Source: an uncultured Prevotella sp. (lineage in GTDB: Bacteria; Bacteroidota; Bacteroidia; Bacteroidales; Bacteroidaceae). Taken from it: a stretch of DNA of 64,000 nt. Made by a program: the position numbers and the translations under genes. Shown one piece after another: positions 1-9,580 of this stretch (within the stretch, counting starts at the first letter, position 1; every line of letters starts with the position of its first letter). The stretch spans positions 22,523-86,522 of the forward strand of contig CAJJWN010000010.1 of the NCBI GenBank assembly GCA_905196835.1, given 5' to 3'. The notes below the pieces were generated by a model, which saw only the letters and a list, made by a program, of their open reading frames with translations, was not told the DNA's origin and did not search any database.

Positions 1-1265
1 AGTCGCTTATTGATAGTGGCTTTTCACAGGCGTTAATACGAAAGCAGGATAGGACGGATGTAGACAATAACACGGTGTTCTATTTTAATATCGTGGTTAG
101 TGCGTTGCTATACCTTATATTATATGTCTCAGCCCCTTTCGTTGCCGATTTCTACGACACTCCGCAATTGTGTTCTGTCATGCGTGTGGTATGTCTTGGC
201 ATAGTCTTTAATTCATTTGCTGTTGTGCAGCGTGCGCTGTTGACAATCAGAATAGACTTCAAGACACAGGCTAAGGCAGCGTTGACGGCTGCGGCTATAT
301 CTGGTATTGTTGGCATTGTGATGGCTTGGCACGGTTTGGGAGTATGGTCGCTCGTAGTGCAGCAACTGCTCAACCTTGGTGTAAACACAGGTCTTCTTTG
401 GCTTTTGTCAAAGTGGAGGCCACGGTTGGTTTATTCTTGGCTGTCTTTTCATGAGTTGTTCGCTTTCGGCTCGAAGCTTCTTGCCTCTGGACTGCTTGAC
501 ACGGTTTATCGTAATATCTATCCGATTGTCATCGGCAAGCTGTTCAGCGCGTCAAGTCTCGGGCATTATACCCGTGCACACCAGTTCTCGGAATTTCCTT
601 CATCGAATGTTACAGGAATAATCCAGCGTGTCACTTATCCGGTTTTGTGTGAAATACAAAACGACGACGTACGTCTTGCAAACATTTACCGTAAGTTTCT
701 TAAGCTTTCGGCTTTTGTCATTTTCCCGTTGATGGCGGGGCTCGCTGCTGTCGCCGAACCGTTCGTAAATATTATGCTCGGTTCGCAATGGGGCTTCTGC
801 GGACAGCTTTTGCAAGTCATCTGTTTCTCGATGATGTGGTATCCCGTCCATTCAATAAACCTCAATCTGTTGCAGGTGAAAGGTCGCTCGGATTTGTTCC
901 TAAGGCTGGAGGTAATCAAGAAAATCTTAGGCGTAGCCGTTCTTTGCGTCACTGCCCCGTTCGGTCTAATGGTGATGTGTTACGGTCAAATCTTTAGTTC
1001 GCTTGTTTCGTTGGTGATAAACACGTATTACACAGGCAAGTTGATTAACGTCGGGTTTGTCAGGCAGATGCGCGACTTGCTGCCAACGACAATTCTTTGT
1101 CTGATTATGTTTACATTGATATTGTTGGTAAACCATTTTATCGGCAACGATGTTGTGGAACTCTGTACAGGCATTGTTGTAGGCGTAGTGTTTTATTCGT
1201 TGTCAAGCCGTGTGTTCAAATTCTCAGAGCTTGACGAATTGCTTTCTTTGATTAAGAGAAAATAG
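1..1265 (+). CDS. Wzx-type polysaccharide flippase (5' end outside window)
   Basis: An integral membrane protein of the MOP/Wzx superfamily, which moves lipid-linked oligosaccharide repeat units across the inner membrane. The frame is open from base 3, and the first visible residues (SGFSQALIRKQDRTDVDN) resemble the conserved segment before the third membrane helix of these flippases, so roughly the first 60-80 residues are missing. About 420 residues are visible, with many hydrophobic helices. It is followed 27 bp later by an aminotransferase and then glycosyltransferases, which supports a role in surface polysaccharide export. The sugar substrate cannot be read from sequence. Confidence 0.88.
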   Translation, partial: SLIDSGFSQALIRKQDRTDVDNNTVFYFNIVVSALLYLILYVSAPFVADFYDTPQLCSVMRVVCLGIVFNSFAVVQRALLTIRIDFKTQAKAALTAAAISGIVGIVMAWHGLGVWSLVVQQLLNLGVNTGLLWLLSKWRPRLVYSWLSFHELFAFGSKLLASGLLDTVYRNIYPIVIGKLFSASSLGHYTRAHQFSEFPSSNVTGIIQRVTYPVLCEIQNDDVRLANIYRKFLKLSAFVIFPLMAGLAAVAEPFVNIMLGSQWGFCGQLLQVICFSMMWYPVHSINLNLLQVKGRSDLFLRLEVIKKILGVAVLCVTAPFGLMVMCYGQIFSSLVSLVINTYYTGKLINVGFVRQMRDLLPTTILCLIMFTLILLVNHFIGNDVVELCTGIVVGVVFYSLSSRVFKFSELDELLSLIKRK

Positions 1266-1292
1266 GAGAAACCAATATAAACTAAATTTTTT

Positions 1293-2402
1293 ATGGACAA
1301 TAATGTGATAACAGTAACGTCGCCGTTACTGCCTAATCTCGACGACTTCAATGAAATGCTCAAACAGATATGGGAGAGCAAGTGGATAACCAACAACGGC
1401 TCATTTCACAAGCAGTTGGAAAAAGAGCTTGCGGCATACCTGAAAGTACCATACATAAGCCTGTTTACCAATGGCACTCTGCCGCTCATAACAGCATTGC
1501 AGGCACTGCGTGTCACAGGTGAGGTAATCACAACGCCTTACAGCTTTGTAGCTACGACACACGCCCTTTGGTGGAACGGCATAAAGCCCGTGTTTGTAGA
1601 CATAGACCCTCGTACGGGCAATATCAACCCTGACAAGATAGAGGCTGCCATCACGCCCAAAACTACGGCCATAATGCCCGTGCACGTCTACGGCAAGCCT
1701 TGCGACACCGTGCGCATACAAGAGATTGCCGACCAGTACGGCCTGAAAGTAATCTACGATGCCGCCCACGCCTTCGGTGTAGAAGTAAACGGCGAGAGCA
1801 TACTCAACGCCGGCGACCTCAGTACGCTCAGCTTCCACGCCACCAAGGTTTACAACACAATAGAGGGCGGCGCGATGGTAATGCATGATGAGCGTATGAA
1901 GATGCGCATAGATTATCTTAAAAACTTCGGCTTTGCTAATGAGATTACCGTTGTCGGTCCTGGTATTAACAGTAAGATGGACGAAGTGCGTTCAGCCTAT
2001 GGCCTGCTCAACCTGCGCCAGGTTGACGCGGCAATAGAAGCACGCCATCAGGTCGCCATCAAATACCGCTCAGCCCTGCGAGGCGTTGAAGGCATAACCT
2101 TCTTCGACGACATGCCCGGCGTGCGCCACAACTACTCATACTTCCCCATCTTCATCGACGCAAAGAAATACGGCATGACCCGCGACGAACTTTACTTCAA
2201 GATGAAAGAGCAGAACGTACTCGGCCGCCGCTACTTCTATCCGCTAATCAGCGAGTTCTCAACATATCGCGGACTAGAGAGCGCACGACCCGATAATTTA
2301 CCAGAAGCACATAAGATGGCAAACAGCGTGATTTGCCTGCCCATGCACCATTCTTTAAGCGGCGAGGATGTTGAACGTGTTTTAAAATGTATCGTAAAAT
2401 GA
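1293..2402 (+). CDS. DegT/DnrJ/EryC1/StrS family PLP aminotransferase
   Basis: A 369-residue PLP-dependent sugar aminotransferase of the DegT/ArnB fold, expected to transfer an amino group from glutamate to a nucleotide-linked keto sugar. The PLP-binding aspartate lies in YDAAHAFG (D156) and the Schiff-base lysine in FHATKVYNTIEGG (K185). Full length for the family. It lies inside the polysaccharide locus, and its stop codon overlaps the start of the next acyltransferase (ATGA). The pair may make an N-acylated amino sugar for the repeat unit, which is an inference from context. Confidence 0.93.
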   Translation: MDNNVITVTSPLLPNLDDFNEMLKQIWESKWITNNGSFHKQLEKELAAYLKVPYISLFTNGTLPLITALQALRVTGEVITTPYSFVATTHALWWNGIKPVFVDIDPRTGNINPDKIEAAITPKTTAIMPVHVYGKPCDTVRIQEIADQYGLKVIYDAAHAFGVEVNGESILNAGDLSTLSFHATKVYNTIEGGAMVMHDERMKMRIDYLKNFGFANEITVVGPGINSKMDEVRSAYGLLNLRQVDAAIEARHQVAIKYRSALRGVEGITFFDDMPGVRHNYSYFPIFIDAKKYGMTRDELYFKMKEQNVLGRRYFYPLISEFSTYRGLESARPDNLPEAHKMANSVICLPMHHSLSGEDVERVLKCIVK

Positions 2403-2947
2403 CAAATTCATTCTATTCACAAGAAGAACTGTCGGTATTAGGCTTTAAGGCAATAGGTGAAGATTGCAAAATAAGCAGGAAAGCAAGTTTTTATTCCATA
2501 CAAGACATCTCTATCGGTAATAATGTTAGAATTGATGATTATTGCATATTGTCCGGACATATAATATTAAGAAACAATATTCACATTTCTGCTTATGTCG
2601 CATTATATGGGGTTGAAGGTATTGAAATGGAAGATTATACGGGAATTTCACCACGGTCAACTGTATTTTCGGCGATGGACGATTTTAGCGGAGATTATTT
2701 AATCGGCCCCGTTAATCCAGAGGAACACACCAATGTAACTGGAGGGAAAGTCACTATAAAACGCTGTTCACAGATAGGTGCGAATTGTATAGTATTTCCA
2801 AACTTGACAATCGGCGAAGGATGTGCGGTAGGAGCATTTTCATTAATCCGTAAGGATTTAGAGCCATGGGGCGTATATTGGGGCATACCTGTTGCAAGAA
2901 GAAAGGAACGTAGCAAGAAAATGTTGTCCTTTGTGCAGAAAAGTTGA
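2399..2947 (+). CDS. Left-handed beta-helix (hexapeptide) acyltransferase
   Basis: A LbH-fold acyltransferase of about 182 residues, with isoleucine-rich hexapeptide repeats (for example ISIGNNVRID, IEMEDYTGIS, LTIGEGCAVG) and the usual C-terminal WGIPVAR-type end. Such enzymes transfer acetyl groups from acetyl-CoA to sugars. I chose the ATG at 2399 because it makes an ATGA overlap with the aminotransferase; an in-frame ATG at 2387 is also possible. Coupling to the aminotransferase suggests it acetylates the amino sugar made by that enzyme. Confidence 0.85.
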   Translation: MTNSFYSQEELSVLGFKAIGEDCKISRKASFYSIQDISIGNNVRIDDYCILSGHIILRNNIHISAYVALYGVEGIEMEDYTGISPRSTVFSAMDDFSGDYLIGPVNPEEHTNVTGGKVTIKRCSQIGANCIVFPNLTIGEGCAVGAFSLIRKDLEPWGVYWGIPVARRKERSKKMLSFVQKS

Positions 2948-3790
2948 ACATAAAATTGTCATCACAGTTTTTAGATATGATATTTTTGTATCTGATTCAC
3001 TGTCATCCGTCAGTGATTGGCTTAAGTTGCAGACTTACAGACAGTTACCAACTGACAGATAGTTGATGGAAGTGTCAGCAACAGTCAGCCGTCCATGCTA
3101 AAGCTGGCAGCCACCGACAATCAACCGAAACATCTGTCAGCCTATAATATGTTCGTAATGAATGAATTATGGTGGAAACTGACAGATGACGGAGAAAAGA
3201 GAAAACGTATTATAGATGTGTTTGTCAGTAAAACGTTTTTTTCCTGTAGCCTGTTACGGAACATAATGATGATTTATGCTCTTTTATGTTGTAAAAGGTC
3301 ACATATTGCAGTATAAAATGACATCTTTAGCTTGTAAAAGGTTAGCTTTTGCATTGTAATTCATTATGTTAGGATGATTAATGATTTTACAAAACAATCA
3401 TCAGTATTGTTTTTAATGTCACAATGTCACATCATGGCTTATTCCGCTAATAGTCAATTTGTTACGTATGACAATAATGGATTTCCAACATTCACGTATC
3501 CTTATGTGATGTTGTAACATTAAAAATGGAAACATAATTATAAAAACAAGTTTCTTTATGTGCTTTTATCTTTCATCTCTCACCTCGTAGCTTAACGTTT
3601 TGAGTAACAGCATGTTTTACGGTGAAAGATGTCCCCCAACATCATTCACCATCTTTCATCGTTATGCAGAAAGATGAAAGATAATGAAAAGTCATTAGAA
3701 AATCTTTCGCCACATAAGGTCTTGCTTGTCAATGAATTACAGCTGAAGTGAAAGATGAAAGATATATTACGAATAAAAATATAATAAGAA
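2948..3790. repeat. Long intergenic island of three repeat modules
   Basis: This 840-bp gap within the polysaccharide locus holds no convincing gene. From left to right it has a CTGACA/TGTCAG-rich block (about 3000-3135), a block of tgtaaaagg-type units (about 3286-3360), and a GAAAGATG/CATCTTTC block with inverted copies (about 3565-3765). The same three module types recur together at 14806-15238. The 73-codon frame at 3095-3316 starts inside the repeats and resembles nothing known. Confidence 0.6.
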
Positions 3791-4708
3791 ATGAACGACG
3801 ATAACATATTAGTTTCTATTCAGTGCTTGGTTTACAACCATGAGCCGTACCTCCGCCAATGCCTTGACGGCTTTGTTATGCAAAAGACAAACTTTCGCTT
3901 TGAAGCGATTGTTCACGATGATGCCTCGACCGATGGCAGCGCGGCGATAATTCGTGAATACTCAGAGAAATACCCCGACATAATAAAGCCGATATACGAA
4001 GCCGAAAACCAATATTCAAAACATGGTGGTTTCAGTGCATTGTTCGACATTCTAAATTCCGCCTGTAAGGGTAAATACATAGCAATGTGCGAGGGCGACG
4101 ACTATTGGATTGACCCGATGAAGCTGCAAAAGCAGGTGGACTTTCTGGAAAGTCATCCCGATTATGTGTATTCGTGTCATCGGTATGAGATTTATAATGA
4201 GCAGACCGGTGAATTGGCTTTGGCGCGCAATAAATATTTTGATAAACATTCAAAAGCTACGGATTTTACTTTTGGCTTGAAATATGCTTTCCATAAAGAA
4301 TGGGTTACCAAAACTTTGACTTGTGTTTACAGGAACGAGGCATTTGACCATTCTGTGATGAGAAAATATAAATACGGCCGTGACGTTCATTTGATTTACT
4401 TTCTTCTTTCCAAAGGAAAAGGTGTTTGTCATTCTTTTATAGGCGGGGTATATAGGAAAAATATTTCCAGCACCTACGGTTCTTTGCCTGCAATCAATCA
4501 GGTAAACATATCTGAAGCTGTTTATAAGGAACTTTACGATGTTACCCATGATGTGTTATTCAAGGAATGTTTGGCGTCATTGTATATTCAGAAGATAATA
4601 GTTGGCAGAAAGTTTGTATGTCCTCGTTCGTATATTGATTGGTATGCTTTGTTGATATATTTCCCTCGCAAAACGTTGCAGAAGTGTATTGGCTTTTTAA
4701 CATGTTGA
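3791..4708 (+). CDS. Glycosyltransferase family 2
   Basis: A 305-residue GT-A fold inverting glycosyltransferase. The N-terminus shows the nucleotide-sugar binding strand (VSIQCLVYNHEPYLRQCLDG), an acidic pair in VHDDASTDGS, and the metal-binding EGDDYWIDPMKLQKQ block that is typical of bacterial GT2 enzymes adding sugars to lipid-linked repeat units. It begins after the long repeat-filled gap, so it probably has its own promoter in that gap. Acceptor and donor cannot be assigned. Confidence 0.92.
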   Translation: MNDDNILVSIQCLVYNHEPYLRQCLDGFVMQKTNFRFEAIVHDDASTDGSAAIIREYSEKYPDIIKPIYEAENQYSKHGGFSALFDILNSACKGKYIAMCEGDDYWIDPMKLQKQVDFLESHPDYVYSCHRYEIYNEQTGELALARNKYFDKHSKATDFTFGLKYAFHKEWVTKTLTCVYRNEAFDHSVMRKYKYGRDVHLIYFLLSKGKGVCHSFIGGVYRKNISSTYGSLPAINQVNISEAVYKELYDVTHDVLFKECLASLYIQKIIVGRKFVCPRSYIDWYALLIYFPRKTLQKCIGFLTC

Positions 4709-4753
4709 TGCCGATTCCTCGGAAAATTTTATATGATTGAAATATAAGTATAA

Positions 4754-5926
4754 ATGAAAAATCCAAATGTTCCATATATAGGCTTGTTCAGCTTGTTTTT
4801 TATAAATAGTGCCGTCGCGTTTTTCGGCCTGACGGTCTATTTGCTTCTCAAACATGAAAATAAGGCATTCCTTAGGTTTTGGGCTGTTTTAGGCGTGCTG
4901 TTCGTGTCTTTGTTTTGCGCAACGAAGGTGCCTGAAAGCGATTTGGAGGTATATATGATATATTACCACGAGGCAACGGATACGCCTTTCTCTGACTATT
5001 TGGGCATATTATGGGGCAAGGAGCCTTTGTATCTTGCCATTTGTTATGGCCTAAACATGCTTTTTATGGATAACGAGAAGTTATTTGTCTTTATGCTAAG
5101 CATTATTTCCTTGGGGCTTTTGCTGGGCTCGTTTTTTATGGTTGAGAAGAAAATCAGGCTAAGGCAGAGCGAGTTTATGTTGGCCGTATGTTTGATGCTT
5201 TTCTTTCCGTTCTTTTTCGGCCAGGCTGTACACGTTGTCCGCCAGACAATGGCTTTTTCTTTGTTTATATATGCGTTTTCGTTGCGTTTTTTCTCAGACA
5301 GGAAATGGATTTGGCTCATCGGCTTGGCTTCTCCGTTCATACATTCCTCTTGTTTGCTCTTCATCCCGTTCTTGTTTTTCCCGGCATTGAACCGCCCTAT
5401 CAGGGGCAAGATGTGTGTGCTGTACGGTTTTGTCATAGCGGCGTTGGCGTCAATTCAACTGTTGGCTGCATATTTACTGCCGTTCATCTCGAACGAGTCT
5501 TTGCAGTATGCGTTTAAACGTGCAAGCGAAGACACTACGTTTGAAAGCCGTTTGAATACATACCAGGTTGTCATCACGGGCTTTTTGGGGTTGTTGCCTC
5601 CTTTGTATTATTATATTATAAAAAAGCCGCGCGGCAAAGACTATATATATTGTTTGGTTAATTTCTTCTTTATCGTAGAAGTTTTTGTCTTGTTGGCTAC
5701 AGGACAACTTGAATTGCAGGCGCGCTTTAATATGGTGATGTTCCAGTCTTTGGCTTTGATTGCAATCTTGTTTTTCAGGATGAAGCAGTTGCCTCCTATG
5801 GTGTTGAATATTCTTTCAGTTCTGATAATAATGGTTTATTTTTATTATCAGCTATACGTTTCTCCATGGGAGTTTGAGTGCATGGATTTATTCCTCGTAT
5901 ATCCTTTGCCCTTATATTTGATATGA
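4754..5926 (+). CDS. EpsG-family polysaccharide polymerase (Wzy-like)
   Basis: A 390-residue multi-pass membrane protein with about ten hydrophobic helices and the EpsG-type central sequence (GQAVHVVRQTMAFSLFIYAF, then FIHSSCLLFIPFLFF), in which an arginine and a histidine sit between helices. EpsG proteins polymerise lipid-linked repeat units in the periplasm. It lies between two GT2 genes and downstream of the flippase, as expected for a Wzx/Wzy-dependent pathway. No other Wzy candidate is present in the window. Confidence 0.85.
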   Translation: MKNPNVPYIGLFSLFFINSAVAFFGLTVYLLLKHENKAFLRFWAVLGVLFVSLFCATKVPESDLEVYMIYYHEATDTPFSDYLGILWGKEPLYLAICYGLNMLFMDNEKLFVFMLSIISLGLLLGSFFMVEKKIRLRQSEFMLAVCLMLFFPFFFGQAVHVVRQTMAFSLFIYAFSLRFFSDRKWIWLIGLASPFIHSSCLLFIPFLFFPALNRPIRGKMCVLYGFVIAALASIQLLAAYLLPFISNESLQYAFKRASEDTTFESRLNTYQVVITGFLGLLPPLYYYIIKKPRGKDYIYCLVNFFFIVEVFVLLATGQLELQARFNMVMFQSLALIAILFFRMKQLPPMVLNILSVLIIMVYFYYQLYVSPWEFECMDLFLVYPLPLYLI

Positions 5927-5981
5927 CGTTCTGATTGTCAGTTTTGTTCAATATTGAGAATTTGTATACAACGGCGTTTTT

Positions 5982-6881
5982 ATGAAGTTAGTATCTGTAA
6001 TCATTCCGACATATTCACGTCCAGACTATATCTTGAGGGCGGTGAATTCTGTTTTGAAACAGACATATAAGGCTGTGGAACTCATTGTAGTAGACGACAA
6101 TGGGGTTGGAACAGCCTACCAAAAAGAAACGGAACAACTGTTGTCGCCATACATTGAGAGGAAAGAGCTTATGTATTTGAAGCATGATGTTAACCGTAAT
6201 GGGTCTGCTGCCCGAAATACAGGGATAATGGCTTCAAAAGGGGAATATATTACATTTCTTGATGATGACGATTACATTTATCCGGACAAACTTGCAAAGC
6301 AAGTGGAGGCCATAGAGGGAAATGATGGCTACGATTTGTCGTATGCAGGCTTTAGGATAATATTGAAGGGGAAAGAGCTTAAGCGTGTATGCCAAAAGCG
6401 GAAGGGCAATATGCAGTATGGCCTTCTCACATGTAGGTGGGGAATTGGGACTGGCTCTAATCCGATGTTTACACGTAAAGTGATTGAGACAACTGGACTT
6501 TTTGACGAATCATTCCAACGACATCAAGACATCGAGTATCTTGTCCGTGTATTCAGGAATTTTAAAGTCGTCCCTGTATGTGAGGTACTGATTGACAGAT
6601 TCATAGACAGCAGGATTAATTCTATTGACTATGAAAAATTTATAGTAGTAAAAAATAAGTTTCTTAATACTTTTAAGGCGGATATTGAAAAATATCCTAT
6701 GCCGTTGCAGAAGATTATTTACCGCAATCAGTATGCTGATATTGCCTGCCATGCCATGCAGGCAAAAGCATATAAAGTGGCATGGAAGTATTATAAAAAA
6801 GCCGCTTCATACAAGATGTTGTCATTTAGGATAATTGCGAAGGCAATGGCGTATGGCTTTTTGAATTTTAGGATAGAATGA
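5982..6881 (+). CDS. Glycosyltransferase family 2
   Basis: A 299-residue GT2 enzyme with a classic N-terminus (VSVIIPTYSRPDYILRAVNS), the donor-binding VVDDNG, and the metal-binding block RNTGIMASKGEYITFLDDDD (Asp triad at about residues 97-100). The C-terminal 60 residues are lysine- and tyrosine-rich, as is common in GT2 enzymes bound to the inner membrane surface. It follows the polymerase by 55 bp in the polysaccharide locus. Confidence 0.93.
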   Translation: MKLVSVIIPTYSRPDYILRAVNSVLKQTYKAVELIVVDDNGVGTAYQKETEQLLSPYIERKELMYLKHDVNRNGSAARNTGIMASKGEYITFLDDDDYIYPDKLAKQVEAIEGNDGYDLSYAGFRIILKGKELKRVCQKRKGNMQYGLLTCRWGIGTGSNPMFTRKVIETTGLFDESFQRHQDIEYLVRVFRNFKVVPVCEVLIDRFIDSRINSIDYEKFIVVKNKFLNTFKADIEKYPMPLQKIIYRNQYADIACHAMQAKAYKVAWKYYKKAASYKMLSFRIIAKAMAYGFLNFRIE

Positions 6882-6952
6882 TTTTTGTAATATGAACTGG
6901 TTGAAAGAATGTAAATGCCTGATTATCAGACATAACCGTTGGGGGAATTTGT

Positions 6953-7366
6953 GTGGTACATTATAGGTTAGCTTATTTTCTGTATAAGGGTTGGAGAAAA
7001 TACATCGGATTCCCGTATTTGATTTATTATCATGTTTTCTTCAGGCATATAGTTGGATTTGATGTACATGAAGCGGCAGACATCGGAGATTATTTTTGTC
7101 CGTGGCATTGTTTCGGCATATCTATAAATCCGAACGTGAAGATAGGGCATCATTTTACTATAGGTCAAAATACAACAATCGGCCAGAAGGGTGCGCATTC
7201 TCCGGTAATAGGAAACAATGTGACAATTTCTCCGGGATGCAATGTTATCGGCAACATCGTGATAGGCGATAATGCCGTGGTCGGCATTGGGAGTGTTGTT
7301 GTGAAAGACGTTCCAGAGAATTGCGTAGTGGCAGGAAATCCTGCTAAAATAATCAGGCGCTTATGA
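6953..7366 (+). CDS. Serine O-acetyltransferase-like hexapeptide protein, possibly frameshifted at its 5' end
   Basis: A CysE/LbH-type acetyltransferase. The visible frame gives 137 residues from a GTG at 6953, with hexapeptide turns (VKIGHHFTIGQNTTIGQKG, IVIGDNAVVGIGSVVVKD) and a standard AGNPAKIIRRL end. The N-terminus looks short: an ATG at 6892 opens another frame (MNWLKECKCLIIRHNRWG) that fits the helical N-terminus of these enzymes, and removing one G from the run of five at 6941-6945 joins the two frames. The gene is therefore either GTG-started and short, or carries a one-base insertion. It overlaps the next glycosyltransferase by ATGA. Confidence 0.8.
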   Translation: MVHYRLAYFLYKGWRKYIGFPYLIYYHVFFRHIVGFDVHEAADIGDYFCPWHCFGISINPNVKIGHHFTIGQNTTIGQKGAHSPVIGNNVTISPGCNVIGNIVIGDNAVVGIGSVVVKDVPENCVVAGNPAKIIRRL

Positions 7367-8439
7367 AAATTCTTTATATTATATCTCGCAGCGATTTTGG
7401 CGGAGGACCACGGCATGTAGACCAGTTGGTTGACAATATGCCAAGCAATGTTGAGATTTACATGGCATATCCGGAGGGTGGTGAGCCTTACGGCAAGGCG
7501 TGGGATTGTAATTGTACGTCAATAAAAGGTGTCTGCCATATTCCCTATCGAAGGTTCTCGTTCAAGACGTTGTTGAAACTAAGGCGTTTTGTCATCTCTA
7601 ACAAGATAGATATAGTTCATTCACATGGTAATGGTGGGGGGCTGTATTCCAGGATGTTGAGGATGTTGGGTTGCCATGTAAAAGTAGTACATACATTCCA
7701 CGGCATTACGGATAATTATACCAATAAAGTCAAGCGTTTTGCCAATAAACTTTCCGGAAGATTTTTTAAGTATTTTACCGATAGTTTTGTTCTCGTGTCC
7801 AATGGAGAATTGGAACTTGGCAAACGTTTGAAAATCCTGGCAACGGAGCGTTCTCATGTTATTTACAATGGGGTTGCAATTCCGCATATTTGTAAAGATG
7901 GGGCGCGTAAGAATACATTTGACATAGTCTCGCTTTCCAGGTTTGACTATCAGAAAAACATGGACTTGTGTTTTGAAATAGCCCGAAGATTTAAAGGTAA
8001 TGAAGGAGTCAGGTTTATATGGGTCGGTTACGGTGACGATTATGCTCGGTTAAAAGAACAAAGCGAGAAAGAAGCCCTGAACATCATCTTTATCGGATTT
8101 AGTAACGAGCCGTATAAATACTTGAGGTCGTCAGACATTTATCTGTCGTCATCCCGCTTTGAAGGTTTGCCTTATGCTTTGATAGAGGCTGCTTCAATAG
8201 GATTGCCGGTCGTGGCTACAAATGTGGTAGGTAATGATGAAGTTGTTGTAAACGGTCAAACAGGCTATCTTTATGATACAATGGAAGAGGCTGTTGAACA
8301 AATCAGTCATCTATGTGGCAATCATCATCTGGTAGAGTACATGTCAAAAGAAAGCAAGACTTTTTTCCTGCATAATTTCACGATTGGAAAAATGATAGAA
8401 AGTTTAATGAAAGTATATAACCCTTTGGATAAGTCTTAA
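7363..8439 (+). CDS. Glycosyltransferase family 4 (GT-B)
   Basis: A 358-residue GT-B retaining glycosyltransferase. It has the N-terminal glycine-rich loop (RSDFGGGPRHVDQL), the IVHSHGNGGG motif after strand four, and the C-terminal donor site ending in SSSRFEGLPYALIEAASIG, in which the first Glu of the EX7E motif binds the nucleotide sugar. It overlaps the acetyltransferase upstream by four bases and is one base from the next GT4, so the three are co-translated. Confidence 0.94.
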   Translation: MKILYIISRSDFGGGPRHVDQLVDNMPSNVEIYMAYPEGGEPYGKAWDCNCTSIKGVCHIPYRRFSFKTLLKLRRFVISNKIDIVHSHGNGGGLYSRMLRMLGCHVKVVHTFHGITDNYTNKVKRFANKLSGRFFKYFTDSFVLVSNGELELGKRLKILATERSHVIYNGVAIPHICKDGARKNTFDIVSLSRFDYQKNMDLCFEIARRFKGNEGVRFIWVGYGDDYARLKEQSEKEALNIIFIGFSNEPYKYLRSSDIYLSSSRFEGLPYALIEAASIGLPVVATNVVGNDEVVVNGQTGYLYDTMEEAVEQISHLCGNHHLVEYMSKESKTFFLHNFTIGKMIESLMKVYNPLDKS

Positions 8440-8440
8440 A

Positions 8441-9577
8441 ATGGGAATACCGAGCATTCTCCACATATCAAAATACTATTACCCTTATATTGGAGGAGTT
8501 GAAAACATCTGCAAGTATCTTGTTGAAGGTATGCCTCGATATAAAAGGGCTGTTGTATGTTTCAATGACGGCAGGGACGATGTTGTCGGTGAAGTGAACG
8601 GCATAACGGTATATCGTGTCGGCGCGGCTGTCAACGTATCGCGTCAGGCTTTGTCGTTGTCTTATTTTCCGATGATGAGGCGCGCTATAAGGGAAACCAA
8701 GCCTGATATAATTCATTTTCATTGGGCAAATCCTTATCCCGCAGCTGTGCTGTTGACGATGCTGCCAAAAAATGTAAAGCTAGTGGTGCATTGGCACATG
8801 GACATAATCAACCAGAAAAGGATATATCCGTTTATAAAGCCTGTGGAAACGGCCTTGTTGAAGCGTGCCGACTTGATAGTTGTGACCAGCCCGAATTATA
8901 GGGATGCGTCCAAGCCATTGCAGCCGTTCAAGCACAAGGTGAAAATTTTGCCTTGTGCCATTGACGAAGATAATTTCATTTTGCGAAATGGTGACTTGGA
9001 AAAAATAAAAGGTATAAAGGAAAAATACGGTAACAAGCCCATCGTGTTTTTCGTAGGAAGGCATATACAATATAAAGGTTTGCCTCATTTAATTGAAGCG
9101 GAACGGCTTGTAAAGTCTGACTGTGTGTTTGTCGTTGCCGGCAGCGGACCTTTGACCGAGAAACTGAAGGCTAGGTGCAGTTCGTCCCGTGTGTTTTTTG
9201 TAGGACGTTTGTCTGACGAGGACTTGAAGCTGTATCATTATGCCGCTTCGGTTTTCGCTTTTCCGTCAATAACAAAGAATGAAGCTTTTGGTATAGCTCT
9301 TGCGGAAGCCATGTATTGTGGAACTCCTACGGTAACGTTTACAATCCCTGGCAGTGGTGTCAATTGGGTGTCTTTGAACGGGGTTACTGGCATCGAAGTT
9401 GCTAATGCCGATGACAAGGCTTTTGCCGAAGCGATAGACCTGCTGATTGCAGACAAGGCTCTTCGCCGTAAGTATGCGGAGAACGGCATGAGGCGTGTTA
9501 AGGAATTTTTTACCATACCTGTTATGGTAAACCGGTTAGACGGGTATTATAAAGAACTGTTGGCAGGGCGGATGTAG
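8441..9577 (+). CDS. Glycosyltransferase family 4 (GT-B)
   Basis: A 378-residue GT4 enzyme: YYPYIGGVENICKYLVEG at the N-terminus, DIIHFHWANPY in the acceptor domain, VFFVGRHIQYKGLPHLI at the domain junction, and the EX7E motif in KNEAFGIALAEAMYCGTP. It resembles Bacteroidales capsule mannosyl- or rhamnosyltransferases, but the sugar is not readable. It is the last gene of the plus-strand polysaccharide operon and converges on a small minus-strand gene three bases away. Confidence 0.94.
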   Translation: MGIPSILHISKYYYPYIGGVENICKYLVEGMPRYKRAVVCFNDGRDDVVGEVNGITVYRVGAAVNVSRQALSLSYFPMMRRAIRETKPDIIHFHWANPYPAAVLLTMLPKNVKLVVHWHMDIINQKRIYPFIKPVETALLKRADLIVVTSPNYRDASKPLQPFKHKVKILPCAIDEDNFILRNGDLEKIKGIKEKYGNKPIVFFVGRHIQYKGLPHLIEAERLVKSDCVFVVAGSGPLTEKLKARCSSSRVFFVGRLSDEDLKLYHYAASVFAFPSITKNEAFGIALAEAMYCGTPTVTFTIPGSGVNWVSLNGVTGIEVANADDKAFAEAIDLLIADKALRRKYAENGMRRVKEFFTIPVMVNRLDGYYKELLAGRM

Positions 9578-9580
9578 GCT

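Noticed and set aside
3095..3316. 73-residue open frame in the polysaccharide locus gap
   Set aside because: It begins inside the CTGACA repeat block, has no recognisable fold and ends in the next repeat block.
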